The position numbers and the translations under genes are program-made. A stretch of DNA of 64,000 nucleotides from Psychrosphaera haliotis (GTDB lineage: Bacteria; Pseudomonadota; Gammaproteobacteria; Enterobacterales; Alteromonadaceae), in assembly GCF_039523615.1 (NCBI RefSeq), contig NZ_BAAAFQ010000004.1, positions 620,001-684,000 on the forward strand. Direction: 5' to 3'. The notes beneath the pieces were generated by a model. That model saw only the letters and a list, made by a program, of their open reading frames with translations, had not been told where the DNA came from and ran no database searches. The first letter of the stretch is position 1, and each line of letters starts with the position of its first letter. Of the stretch, positions 9,103 through 17,412 are shown one piece after another.

Positions 9103-10248
9103 TTAAGGTTTATAAATTACTTCAACGTCATAGTCGTCTTCGTTCCAATCATCGTCGTCATCTTCATCGTGTTCATCCATAGCCGTGTTGTGGTATGAGT
9201 CCCACTGGAAGTCGACTTTCTCTTCTTCCTTCGTCATGGCTTCACGAGGCATATCTTCAAGCGCGTCAGATAAATCATTGCAAAGCTCTTTAGTGTTTAA
9301 ACCTTGAGATGCTGATATCTGATAAATTGGACCTTCCCAACCTATCTGTTCAGTAATTTCTTTACAACGTTCATTAGCTTCATCTTCCGGCATCAAATCA
9401 ATTTTGTTAAATACTAACCAACGAGGTTTAGCGGCTAACTTTTCGCTATATTGCTCCAACTCACCAACAATGACTTTGGCATTTTCAACTGGATCTGAAC
9501 CATCTATAGGTAAAATATCAATAAGATGAAGTAATACTCTACAACGTTCTAAATGACGTAAGAATCTGATCCCTAGACCAGCGCCATCAGCTGCGCCTTC
9601 TATCAAACCAGGAATATCCGCGACAACAAAAGAATTACCTGCACGAACAACACCAAGGTTAGGTACCAGAGTTGTAAATGGATAATCGGCTACTTTTGGT
9701 TTTGCTGCTGAAACTGAACGAATAAACGTTGATTTACCAGCATTTGGTAGACCCAACATACCTACGTCAGCAAGCAATAATAGCTCAAGCTGTAGGTTAC
9801 GGATTTCACCTTGCGTACCATTAGTTTTTTGACGAGGAGCTCGGTTTACACTGCTTTTAAAGCGAGTATTTCCCAAGCCGTGGAAACCGCCTTTGGCAAC
9901 TAATAGCTTTTGGTCAACTCTTGTTAAGTCACCAATTATCTCGCCAGTATCTAAATCTCTTGCACGAGTACCAACTGGCACTCTTAAGATACAATCTTCA
10001 CCACGAGAACCTGTACATTGACGACCTTTGCCATTCTCACCGCGCTGAGCTGTATGAAAACGCTCAAAACGGTAGTCTATTAACGTATTCAACCCTTCGT
10101 CAGCTAGCAAATAAACGTCGCCACCGTCGCCACCATCGCCGCCGTCTGGGCCACCCATGGGAACATATTTTTCACGACGGAAAGAAACGGCACCATTACC
10201 ACCATCTCCGGCGTCGACTTTTATTTCAACTTCATCTACAAATTTCAT
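9103..10248 (-). CDS. obgE: GTPase ObgE/CgtA
   Basis: Essential GTPase linked to 50S ribosome assembly and the stringent response. The ATG whose complement is 10246-10248 gives MKFVDEVEI, the family start; the TTG three codons upstream adds only MAK. Domains in order: glycine-rich OBG fold (residues 1-158, GGDGGDGGDV repeats), then the GTPase with Walker A GLPNAGKST, switch region DYPFTT, DIPGLIEGA and NKID. The acidic C-terminal tail (DEHDEDDDDDWNEDDYD) is characteristic of proteobacterial Obg. It follows rplU-rpmA, the conserved order, with a terminator between rpmA and obgE. Confidence 0.97.
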   Translation of the reverse strand: MKFVDEVEIKVDAGDGGNGAVSFRREKYVPMGGPDGGDGGDGGDVYLLADEGLNTLIDYRFERFHTAQRGENGKGRQCTGSRGEDCILRVPVGTRARDLDTGEIIGDLTRVDQKLLVAKGGFHGLGNTRFKSSVNRAPRQKTNGTQGEIRNLQLELLLLADVGMLGLPNAGKSTFIRSVSAAKPKVADYPFTTLVPNLGVVRAGNSFVVADIPGLIEGAADGAGLGIRFLRHLERCRVLLHLIDILPIDGSDPVENAKVIVGELEQYSEKLAAKPRWLVFNKIDLMPEDEANERCKEITEQIGWEGPIYQISASQGLNTKELCNDLSDALEDMPREAMTKEEEKVDFQWDSYHNTAMDEHDEDDDDDWNEDDYDVEVIYKP

Positions 10249-10340
10249 TTTAGCCAACTAACTCTTTGATTAAATCACTTGTAACTATAAGACTGAAGCG
10301 CTAAGTCTGCCAGTCTGCTACTACTATGTTTTTAACAAAC

Positions 10341-10367
10341 AAAAAACCCCGCAATAGCGGGGTTTCA
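10341..10367 (-). terminator. Intrinsic terminator after rpmA
   Basis: Nine-base perfect stem (AAACCCCGC with GCGGGGTTT) and a four-base loop, followed on the minus strand by a T run. It separates rplU-rpmA from obgE. Confidence 0.85.
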
Positions 10368-10388
10368 AATTTGTAACTACCGTCAGCC

Positions 10389-10646
10389 TTATTCAGCTAC
10401 GATGCTTACGTATTTACGGTTAAGAGGACCTTTAACGTCGAATTTTACTTTACCGTCTGAAGTAGCGAACAACGTGTGATCACGACCCATACTAACGTTT
10501 GTGCCAGCGTGGAATTTAGTACCACGTTGACGAACGATAATGTTACCAGACAATACTGATTCGCCACCAAAACGCTTAACACCTAAACGTTTGCTTTCTG
10601 AATCACGACCGTTACGAGTACTACCACCAGCCTTTTTATGTGCCAT
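10389..10646 (-). CDS. rpmA: 50S ribosomal protein L27
   Basis: An 85-residue ribosomal protein whose N-terminal tail reaches the peptidyl transferase centre. It begins MAHKKAGGSTRNGRDSESK, the bacterial L27 signature with no N-terminal extension, and carries the RQRGTKFHAG.NV..GRDHTLFA block. Encoded 18 bases after rplU in the conserved rplU-rpmA pair and followed by a strong terminator. Confidence 0.98.
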   Translation of the reverse strand: MAHKKAGGSTRNGRDSESKRLGVKRFGGESVLSGNIIVRQRGTKFHAGTNVSMGRDHTLFATSDGKVKFDVKGPLNRKYVSIVAE

Positions 10647-10664
10647 TTTTAAGTACCTTCTTAA

Positions 10665-10976
10665 TTAAGCGTTAATGCCTGTAATCTTCACTTCAGTGAA
10701 CCATTGACGATGGCCCGCTTGTTTACGTGAATGCTTACGACGTTTAAATTTAACGATTTTAATCTTCTCACCACGACCGTGAGAAACAACTTCAGCTGAA
10801 ACCTTTCCACCAGCTACTACTGGACTACCGACTTTAACATCGTCACCGTTAGCAACTAATAACACCTGATCAAACTCAACTGTAGAACCAGTTTCTACGT
10901 CAAGTTTTTCTAGACGAATGGTTTGGCCTTCAGCAACACGGTGTTGTTTACCACCACTTTGGAATACCGCGTACAT
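10665..10976 (-). CDS. rplU: 50S ribosomal protein L21
   Basis: A 23S rRNA-binding protein, 103 residues from the ATG at 10976 (MYAVFQSGGKQHRVAEG), exactly the E. coli-type start. The longer frame starting at 11006 adds ten basic residues that are not part of the family. An AGGAGACGG Shine-Dalgarno lies just before this ATG. The C-terminal KIKIVKFKRRKHSRKQAGHRQWFTEVKI block is characteristic. First gene of the rplU-rpmA operon. Confidence 0.98.
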   Translation of the reverse strand: MYAVFQSGGKQHRVAEGQTIRLEKLDVETGSTVEFDQVLLVANGDDVKVGSPVVAGGKVSAEVVSHGRGEKIKIVKFKRRKHSRKQAGHRQWFTEVKITGINA

Positions 10977-10990
10977 ATTACTCCGTCTCC

Positions 10991-11007
10991 TGTGCGCTTT
11001 TCGCACA
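10991..11007 (-). promoter_or_regulatory. Hairpin in the rplU 5' leader
   Basis: On the minus strand TGTGCG, a five-base AAAAG loop and CGCACA form a 6-bp hairpin directly before the rplU Shine-Dalgarno. It could affect initiation or RNA stability; regulation by L21 is only a possibility. Confidence 0.45.
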
Positions 11008-11218
11008 AATTAATTCTGTAAAACAGGGCGCGAATTCTAAATGACTACGGCCATGAGCGCAAGTGTAATTTGCCTTTAATTTAATAAAAGTTTGTATTTT
11101 GTAAATTTGCGTCCTTATATCCTTCAATTGTTGGACTTAATCGATAATTTTTTGGGTATTTTTTGTTTGTCAGGTAAACTTCGGTCTCAAAATCATAAGC
11201 AACCAAAAACTGCGGTAC

Positions 11219-12190
11219 ATGAATATAAAAAACATTCTCGAACTGGCTGAAAATGACATGCAAGAAGTAAACGCATGCATAGCAGCGCAATTAAAATCTG
11301 ATGTCGCTTTAATTAACCAATTAGGGATGTATATCGTTAATAGTGGTGGCAAACGAATAAGGCCAATGCTTACTGTTTTGGCTGCCCAAGCTCTTGGTTA
11401 TAAAGGTGATAAACACCACACTTTAGCTGCAATAATAGAGTTTATTCATACTGCAACACTACTGCACGATGATGTAGTAGACGAGTCTACTCTGCGCAGA
11501 GGAAAGGAAACAGCGAACGCTGTTTTTGGTAATCAAGCTAGTGTTTTGGTTGGTGACTTTTTATATACCCGTTCTTTCCAGATGATGGTAACGCTAGACT
11601 CGATGCGAGTCATGAATATTTTGGCAGATGCTACAAACACTATTTCTGAAGGTGAGGTTTTACAGCTAATGAACTGTAATGATCCAGATACCACAGAAAA
11701 AAGTTACTTCGATGTTATCTATGGCAAAACAGCTCGTTTATTTGAAGCTGCGACTCAGTTAGCTGCAATCATTTCTGGTGCCAATGAAAACATAGAGAAA
11801 GCCATGCAGCTATACGGCATGCATTTAGGCACCGCATTCCAGTTAATTGACGATGTTATGGATTACAGTTCTGATGCCGACGATATGGGAAAAAATGTAG
11901 GCGATGATCTTGCAGAAGGGAAACCAACATTACCTTTGCTTTACGCAATGTGGAATGGCAATGAGCAACAAACTGCACTCATAAAAGACGCCATAGAAAA
12001 TGCAAATGGAATGGACAACTTTGACGCTATCATGTTGGCATTAGAAGAAACCAAAGCCATTGAATACGTTACTGAAAAAGCCGAAATAGAAGCAGATAAA
12101 GCAATTGAAGCATTATCTTTGATTCAGGACAATCCATTTAAACAAGCATTAATAGGCTTAGCCCATACTGCCGTAAATCGCACAGCCTAA
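11219..12190 (+). CDS. ispB: Octaprenyl diphosphate synthase
   Basis: Condenses isopentenyl diphosphate onto farnesyl diphosphate to make the ubiquinone side chain. The 323-residue protein has the all-trans polyprenyl synthase motifs: GGKRIRPML, the first aspartate-rich motif LLHDDVVDES with LRRG after it, GDFLYTRSF, and the second aspartate-rich motif FQLIDDVMDY. KNVGDDLAEGKPTLPLL is also conserved. The position divergent from rplU-rpmA is the classical gammaproteobacterial arrangement and supports IspB over IspA. Chain length (C40) is inferred from this context. Confidence 0.95.
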   Translation: MNIKNILELAENDMQEVNACIAAQLKSDVALINQLGMYIVNSGGKRIRPMLTVLAAQALGYKGDKHHTLAAIIEFIHTATLLHDDVVDESTLRRGKETANAVFGNQASVLVGDFLYTRSFQMMVTLDSMRVMNILADATNTISEGEVLQLMNCNDPDTTEKSYFDVIYGKTARLFEAATQLAAIISGANENIEKAMQLYGMHLGTAFQLIDDVMDYSSDADDMGKNVGDDLAEGKPTLPLLYAMWNGNEQQTALIKDAIENANGMDNFDAIMLALEETKAIEYVTEKAEIEADKAIEALSLIQDNPFKQALIGLAHTAVNRTA

Positions 12191-12226
12191 TACCCTAGAC
12201 TGTGCGTCTATTTAGCGCTATTTCAA

Positions 12227-12514
12227 TTATTCAGGTTCCATTCCAGGGCCATTTGGGCCACCGACTTCACATTTTTCACCTATTGAAGTGACTACGAATT
12301 CAGTTCTAGGGCCTGGTTCTAACCAGCGCCACCCAGCACTATTATTTCCATAGGTTGGGCAAGGTAGGTATTCTACGCTTGCAACTAAATTTTTGCTTGC
12401 ATCCGTATAGTACGTGTTCACCAACTTATTTTCTTGGTGTCTAACGGCACCAGAGTTAAATGAAACTACTAAAATTGTTGCTGTAGCCAAAGTCAACATA
12501 ATTAAATTTTTCAT
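12227..12514 (-). CDS. Small exported protein, DUF6289-like
   Basis: I start it at the ATG at 12514 (MKNLIMLTLATATILVV), which has AAGGA about 6 bases before it; the longer frame to 12547 adds eleven non-signal residues. The 95-residue product has a signal peptide of about 22 residues and a short mature part with two cysteines (LPCPTYGN and GEKCEVGG). The order YY.DA...LV...., C, W, C resembles small DUF6289-type exported proteins; this is tentative. No neighbour suggests a role. Confidence 0.55.
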   Translation of the reverse strand: MKNLIMLTLATATILVVSFNSGAVRHQENKLVNTYYTDASKNLVASVEYLPCPTYGNNSAGWRWLEPGPRTEFVVTSIGEKCEVGGPNGPGMEPE

Positions 12515-12743
12515 ATATTTCCTTATTAAATTTAAATGAATGCACAAGTTGCTAAAAAAGCAATTGCACTCCTTTATTAATAGATGGTTTCGCTTTTAGT
12601 TCAAACACTTAAGTGTAACAAGAGGTTTCAAAAGTTATTCATATTTAAAAATGTAATAAAGTAATACGACAGTATTAAAACCATCTATAGTTAAATAAAT
12701 GCACCCATTTCTGTTATTTAATTTTTAACTAGGTTTACCAGCT
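12515..12743. other. AT-rich divergent intergenic region
   Basis: About 230 bases between a small exported gene and the divergent solute-binding gene. It is strongly AT-rich and presumably holds both promoters; I see no clear -35/-10 pair, repeat or RNA gene. Confidence 0.4.
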
Positions 12744-13526
12744 ATGAACGTCTTGATACCTCTGTTGGTTATGTTGTGCTTGGTTGCTAGCAGCAAACTT
12801 GAAGCCTTACCAACCCCAAAAAAATCTAAAACACATAACGATATACTCTACTATGACTTGGGCCAGACAGGCGGTTGGATTCCATATCAGAAAGGCGCTA
12901 ACGCCGGTAGCATTGGCGTGTTTGAAGAAGTGATAAATCACATTTCTAATATCTCTGGCATTCCTTTTAAGCCTGTTAACTTTCCTCCTAAACGAGCGGA
13001 AAAAGCACTTCTTAGTGGCTTAGTTGACTTTGATTTTATGTGTTTGGAGTGGTTTACCAATGGTATTGATGAATCTAAGTTTGTGGTTACTGAGCCCATC
13101 TTCCAAATATCAGAAATGTTTGTTGTAAAAAAAGCAACTCAGCATAATCTCACCTCCCCTCATTCATACTTTGGTAAAGACATTGGTACTATCGCGGGAT
13201 ATTTTTATCTTAATGACAACAAATTTAATCGAATCGATTTTTTAAATGAGCAACAAGTTATTTTAGGTTTAAAGAACGATCGGTTTGGAGTCGCTATTCT
13301 TGAGCGGGAGGTAGCCCGACACTGGGCTAAAGTGCATGACGTTGATATTGATTTTCCTCTTGTCCATACCACTGGATTAATTCGATTACGTCTTCGTATT
13401 GAGAACTTAATACACCTTAAAAAAATAAATGAGGCCATAATTACCATACGGAAAAATGGAGAATTAAGAGACATTCTCAACAAGCATGCTTTAATCTCAC
13501 ACATTCCCAATGAGAATGACGAATAG
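12744..13526 (+). CDS. Periplasmic solute-binding (SBP_bac_3-like) protein
   Basis: A 260-residue exported protein with a signal peptide (MNVLIPLLVMLCLVASS, cleavage near residue 21). The mature part has the two-lobe layout of amino-acid-type binding proteins: an N-terminal lobe with GGWIPYQ and IGVFEEVINHI, a middle segment reading out substrate with VDFDFMCLEW, then VTEPIF.I.E and a second lobe with GTIAGYFY. It lacks permease or ATPase genes nearby, so it is an orphan and could be a transport-independent sensor or scavenger. The substrate cannot be told from sequence. Confidence 0.65.
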   Translation: MNVLIPLLVMLCLVASSKLEALPTPKKSKTHNDILYYDLGQTGGWIPYQKGANAGSIGVFEEVINHISNISGIPFKPVNFPPKRAEKALLSGLVDFDFMCLEWFTNGIDESKFVVTEPIFQISEMFVVKKATQHNLTSPHSYFGKDIGTIAGYFYLNDNKFNRIDFLNEQQVILGLKNDRFGVAILEREVARHWAKVHDVDIDFPLVHTTGLIRLRLRIENLIHLKKINEAIITIRKNGELRDILNKHALISHIPNENDE

Positions 13527-13654
13527 CGTTTAGCCCCCACTTCTCAAAATATCTTCTTGGGATAAACCAACCTGTCTATTTATCTATTTTTTCTTCCATT
13601 CTAATTAATGACTAGCTTGTTTGGTAGTAATAATAAAAATGAAAAGGACAACGT

Positions 13655-14305
13655 ATGAATTCAGTAAAGGTTAGTATCTTAATTACACTTGCCACCGTTA
13701 TTGCGAGTGTAGCAACACTGGTTAACCTCCCAGAGGGTTTAACTCTTCCTATCCATTGGAACATAAATGGAGAAATAGATCGCTTCGCTGATGCGACTCA
13801 CGCTCTATTAATGCCGCCTGCTATTATGATTGGTACACTGACATTGTTGTTCGTGCTTAAATATATTGAGCCTAGAAAACAAAATTTACTAGATTCACTC
13901 CAAGCCGCAAAAGCCATAATAACGGCTATCATCGTATTTTTTGCGGTGATTGAAGCAAGCTATATCGCTTTGATAATGGGCGTTGATTTTGAAATGCATA
14001 AAGTTATTTTGTCAGCCGTAGGTGCATTATTCATAGTAACCGGAAACTACATGACTAAAACGAGAAGTAACTTTTTTATTGGAATAAAAACGCCATGGAC
14101 ACTAAGTAGTGACAGTGTTTGGAAAAAGACTCATCGACTAGGTGGGAAACTATTCATGATCGCAGGTTTAGTCATCATTGTTCTAATTCCTTTTATCGAC
14201 AATCAAGTCTTAAAGGTCGTTCTTCCGGTAGTGGTGCTTCCAGCGGCGCTTATTCCCGTTGCATACTCTTGGTGGGCCTGGAGGCAAGAGCAAGAGCAAA
14301 GCTAG
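13655..14305 (+). CDS. SdpI/DUF1648-like integral membrane protein
   Basis: A 216-residue membrane protein with about six helices. The N-terminal DUF1648-like part contains LPIHWN.NGEIDRFA. The later signature GNYMTKTR.NFFIGI.TPWTLSSD.VWKKTHRLGGKLF is the SdpI hallmark. In Bacillus SdpI gives immunity to the SdpC toxin, but no toxin or regulator gene is adjacent here, so a function in immunity is not supported by context. AAAAGGACA lies just before the ATG. It ends at a bidirectional terminator shared with mdh. Confidence 0.8.
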   Translation: MNSVKVSILITLATVIASVATLVNLPEGLTLPIHWNINGEIDRFADATHALLMPPAIMIGTLTLLFVLKYIEPRKQNLLDSLQAAKAIITAIIVFFAVIEASYIALIMGVDFEMHKVILSAVGALFIVTGNYMTKTRSNFFIGIKTPWTLSSDSVWKKTHRLGGKLFMIAGLVIIVLIPFIDNQVLKVVLPVVVLPAALIPVAYSWWAWRQEQEQS

Positions 14306-14350
14306 CAATACAGACAAGTAGAAATAAAGTCTTACAAAAACTCAGATATA

Positions 14351-14375
14351 AAAAAAGCACCCTAAGGTGCTTTTT
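14351..14375. terminator. Bidirectional intrinsic terminator
   Basis: AAAGCACC and GGTGCTTT arms with a short loop, flanked by an A run and a T run, between convergent sdpI-like and mdh genes. Confidence 0.8.
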
Positions 14376-14398
14376 CTTTACTATAAACAGGCAGTATA

Positions 14399-15340
14399 TT
14401 ACTTACCGTTTACAAACTCTTCACCAAGAGTAATGTCACCACGTAAGCCTTCAATCATGTCAGCTTTACATTTCTCTTCAAAGTCGCTTAGGTCGCCATA
14501 GTGGAAAATCTCTTCAACACCGTTCTTACCAATTAGTACAGGCTGAGCAAAGAAGCGCGCATCTTCACTGTTCACTTCAACGTATGTGTATTCAAATACG
14601 TCGTCTTCACCGTTAATTGCGTCAACAAGGCTTAAGCAGAAACGAGCTGCTGCAAGACCCATTGATAAAGTAGCAGAACCGCCACCCGCTTTTGCTTCAA
14701 CAACTTCAGTACCCGCATTCTGGATACGGTGAGTCAGTTTCTCAAGCTCTTCTTGAGTGAACTCAGCACCTTCAACTTGAGAAAGAAGAGGTAAAATTGT
14801 AGTACCGCTGTGACCACCAATTACTGGAACAACGATATCTTCACAGTTTAGGCCTTTTGCTTCAGCAACAAATGCTTCTGCACGGATTACGTCTAGCGTA
14901 GTAACACCAAACAATTTAGCTGGGTTGTACTTGCCTTTCGCTTTTAAAGTTTCAGCAGCAATAGCAACCGTTGTATTAACAGGGTTAGTGATAATTGCTG
15001 TCATTGCTTCTGGGCAATGGTCTGCAATGCCTTCAACTAATGTCTTAACGATACCCGCATTGATATTAAATAAATCAGAGCGATCCATACCCGGCTTACG
15101 AGGTACGCCAGCAGGGATTAAAACAATATCTGCACCAGTTAATGCTTTGTCTAACGCATCTGCACCAAAACCTTCAACTTTTACTTGAGTTGGGATATGG
15201 CTTAAGTCAACGGCAACACCTGGAACAACCGGTGCTACGTCATATAATGCTAGTTCAGAACCCGCAGGCAACTGAGTTTTAAGTAATAGCGATAAAGCCT
15301 GACCGATACCACCAGCGGCACCTAATACTGCAACTTTCAT
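14399..15340 (-). CDS. mdh: Malate dehydrogenase (NAD)
   Basis: TCA-cycle enzyme converting malate to oxaloacetate. The ATG at 15340 gives MKVAVLGAAGGIGQALSLLLK, the family start, with GGAG 7 bases upstream; the longer frame adds four residues. At 313 residues it equals E. coli Mdh. Seen are the NAD-binding GAAGGIGQ loop, GVPRKPGMDRSDLF (substrate loop arginines), TNPVNTTV, LDVIRAE (catalytic Asp), and VPVIGGHSG.T (catalytic His). It is divergent from argR, as in many gammaproteobacteria. Confidence 0.98.
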   Translation of the reverse strand: MKVAVLGAAGGIGQALSLLLKTQLPAGSELALYDVAPVVPGVAVDLSHIPTQVKVEGFGADALDKALTGADIVLIPAGVPRKPGMDRSDLFNINAGIVKTLVEGIADHCPEAMTAIITNPVNTTVAIAAETLKAKGKYNPAKLFGVTTLDVIRAEAFVAEAKGLNCEDIVVPVIGGHSGTTILPLLSQVEGAEFTQEELEKLTHRIQNAGTEVVEAKAGGGSATLSMGLAAARFCLSLVDAINGEDDVFEYTYVEVNSEDARFFAQPVLIGKNGVEEIFHYGDLSDFEEKCKADMIEGLRGDITLGEEFVNGK

Positions 15341-15485
15341 ATTAATCTCCAATTTTAATCAATGATCGAGAAGTAAATTTTGCCGCAACCATACTGAAAG
15401 TTCGGCGAAAACTCAATTCGCAATTAGTATTATATGTTGAAATGCATTAAAATTCCGCTCGAGTAGCTGGCAAGGAAAAAATACA

Positions 15486-15950
15486 ATGGCGCAAAACAAG
15501 CAAGAAGCATTAATCAAAGCATTTAAAGAACTTTTAAACGAAGAACGATTCGGTTCACAGATAGATATCGTCGACGCATTAAAAAATCAAGGTTTTGACA
15601 ATATTAGTCAATCAAAGGTATCTCGTCTACTTACTCGTTTTGGCGCGGTGCGCACACGTAATGCAAAACAAGAAATGGTTTATTGCCTTCCAGCTGAGCT
15701 TGGGATGCCTACTGCAAAAAGCCCACTTCGCCAATTAGTTTTGGATATCAACCACAATGAAGCAATGGTTATTATAAAAACAAGCCCTGGTGCTGCTCAG
15801 CTTATTGCACGTTTACTAGATTCTGTAGGTAAAGCGGAAGGTGTACTAGGAACAATCGCGGGTGACGACACTATTTTTATAGCGCCATTAAAGGTTAGCG
15901 AAATTGAGTACACCTTAAATAACGTAAGAACATTATTCGAAACGGTGTAA
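15486..15950 (+). CDS. argR: Arginine repressor ArgR
   Basis: Hexameric repressor of arginine biosynthesis. The 154-residue product has the N-terminal winged helix (QIDIVDALKNQGFDNISQSKVSRLLTRFGAVR in parts), a linker, and the C-terminal oligomerisation domain with SPGAAQLIARLLD and EGVLGTIAGDDTIFI, which holds the arginine-binding GDD motif. Divergent from mdh across about 145 bases. I could not assign a convincing ARG-box pair in that spacer. Confidence 0.97.
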   Translation: MAQNKQEALIKAFKELLNEERFGSQIDIVDALKNQGFDNISQSKVSRLLTRFGAVRTRNAKQEMVYCLPAELGMPTAKSPLRQLVLDINHNEAMVIIKTSPGAAQLIARLLDSVGKAEGVLGTIAGDDTIFIAPLKVSEIEYTLNNVRTLFETV

Positions 15951-15972
15951 CTCAACCTCATCTATCGTTGTG

Positions 15973-16428
15973 TTACTTGCCTAATGACTTGACCGTCATC
16001 ATTCCAACTTGAATGTCGGTCACTTCAACTTGAGTTCCAGCCACCAACTCTTCATCACTCTCAATTCTCCAAGTAATACCTGAGTACTGATAGCTCCCGG
16101 CACTTTCTGGGCTAACGCCCGTCTCTAGCCTAAACTGATGACCAAATAAGTCTGAGTGAACATTTGTTTTTGGCTGAGACTTTTGCAGTTTAGTTAATGG
16201 TTTCCACAGCAGTGCGCTGTATAAACCTGATAAAACAGCGATAGATAATGACAACATCGTCCAGCTATCGGTGATAATACCAAAATGAAGTAAAATCCCC
16301 GTCGTTAATACGGCTAGACCTACTAGCGTTAAAAAGAACGTAGCAAATCCAAGTAACACTATGTCTATTGCCGCCATTATCACACCGGCGGCCATTAACA
16401 TTTGTGCTGTGTTTTCAAAAAAAGTCAT
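15973..16428 (-). CDS. NfeD-family membrane protein (YbbJ-like)
   Basis: A 151-residue inner-membrane protein. Three or four helices occupy roughly residues 8-90 and a C-terminal OB-fold domain follows, ending with GTQVEVTDIQVGMMTVKSL, the typical NfeD finish. It starts 11 bases after the qmcA stop with AGGAG before its ATG, so the two are cotranscribed. The qmcA-nfeD (ybbK-ybbJ) pair is widespread; NfeD partners are thought to assist their SPFH protein in membrane quality control. The short version here lacks the N-terminal ClpP-like protease domain. Confidence 0.88.
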   Translation of the reverse strand: MTFFENTAQMLMAAGVIMAAIDIVLLGFATFFLTLVGLAVLTTGILLHFGIITDSWTMLSLSIAVLSGLYSALLWKPLTKLQKSQPKTNVHSDLFGHQFRLETGVSPESAGSYQYSGITWRIESDEELVAGTQVEVTDIQVGMMTVKSLGK

Positions 16429-16439
16429 AACGGCTCCTG

Positions 16440-17375
16440 TTAGCTTTTATTCATCGTGCCAATAATGCTCATTGCTTGAGCTACCATGCTACTAGCGTCT
16501 GTTGCATTGTCTGGTAAAAGTACAATTGAAGATTCTTTAGCAATGGCCTCTTTCGCACCAATCGCTTTAGTTGCTAAATCTAATTGTATCGCCTTTTGGC
16601 CTTGTTCAGTTTTGGCAACGTTACCAACGGTTTCTAAGGCCTCTGCTTGGGCAACAGCCACTTGCATAATAGCTTTAGCTTCACCTTCAGCTTTTAATAT
16701 TTGTTCTAACTTTTCAGCTTCAGCAGCAAGTACTTGAGCTTGCTTTTGGCCTTCTGCAACGTTAATTGCGGCTTGACGATCACCTTCAGACTCTAAAACT
16801 TGAGCTCGCTTTTCACGCTCAGCTTTCATCTGACGTTCCATCGCTTCCATTACAGACTGCGGTGGAACTATGTCTTTTATTTCATAACGTAAAACCTGTA
16901 CACCCCAAGGTGCAGCGGCATCGTTTATCGCCGCAACGATATTAGTATTTAAAGAGTCTCGCTCTTCAAACGTTTTATCGAGTTCCATTTTACCTATTTC
17001 ACTACGCATAGTCGTTTGCGATAACTGGATAACGGCAAATACATAGTCATCAACGCCATAAGACGCTTTGTACGGGTCTAAAACGCGGAAATACAATACA
17101 CCATCTACAATTAAAGAGATGTTGTCTCTAGTGATAGCTGACTGCCCTGGAACATCAACCGCTTGCTCTTTAAGTGAACGATCGTAGGCAACAACATCAA
17201 TAAACGGCACAAGAAAGTTTAAACCGGCTTCGATAGATTTATTGAATTTACCAAATCGCTCAATAACGTATGCTCTGTTTTGAGGAACAAATTTAATTGA
17301 ATATTTTAGGAGTATTATTACAAGTATTAGGAGTGCAAACTCTACAGAGATCGCAGCATTTAGTATTTCATTCAT
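16440..17375 (-). CDS. qmcA: SPFH/Band 7 membrane protein QmcA (paraslipin)
   Basis: A 311-residue stomatin-like protein. One N-terminal helix (about residues 8-28) is followed by the SPFH domain with PQNRAYVIERFGKFNKSIEAGLNF (in parts), then a long alanine/glutamate-rich coiled coil (about 180-260, REKRAQVLESEGDRQAAINVAEGQKQA in parts) and a short C-terminal region. It likely forms inner-membrane rings linked to FtsH and membrane proteolysis. First gene of the qmcA-nfeD operon; AAAAGGAATTCTC precedes the ATG. Confidence 0.92.
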   Translation of the reverse strand: MNEILNAAISVEFALLILVIILLKYSIKFVPQNRAYVIERFGKFNKSIEAGLNFLVPFIDVVAYDRSLKEQAVDVPGQSAITRDNISLIVDGVLYFRVLDPYKASYGVDDYVFAVIQLSQTTMRSEIGKMELDKTFEERDSLNTNIVAAINDAAAPWGVQVLRYEIKDIVPPQSVMEAMERQMKAEREKRAQVLESEGDRQAAINVAEGQKQAQVLAAEAEKLEQILKAEGEAKAIMQVAVAQAEALETVGNVAKTEQGQKAIQLDLATKAIGAKEAIAKESSIVLLPDNATDASSMVAQAMSIIGTMNKS

Positions 17376-17412
17376 GAGAATTCCTTTTTCGACGATAAAA
17401 GTTTTTTATATG

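Noticed and set aside
9921..10253. Plus-strand frame of 110 codons, rich in His/Arg/Leu
   Set aside because: Antisense of the glycine-rich OBG domain of obgE; composition follows from that.
11081..11352. Two minus-strand frames overlapping the ispB start
   Set aside because: They are antisense to the ispB 5' region and the rplU/ispB spacer and have no coding features.
13655..14305. Bacteriocin immunity system at the SdpI-like gene
   Set aside because: No SdpC-like toxin, SdpAB or SdpR gene is adjacent; the family is also found as an isolated membrane protein.
15341..15485. ARG boxes in the mdh/argR spacer
   Set aside because: AT-rich stretches such as TTGAAATGCATT resemble half an ARG box, but no convincing 18-bp pair with the normal spacing was found.
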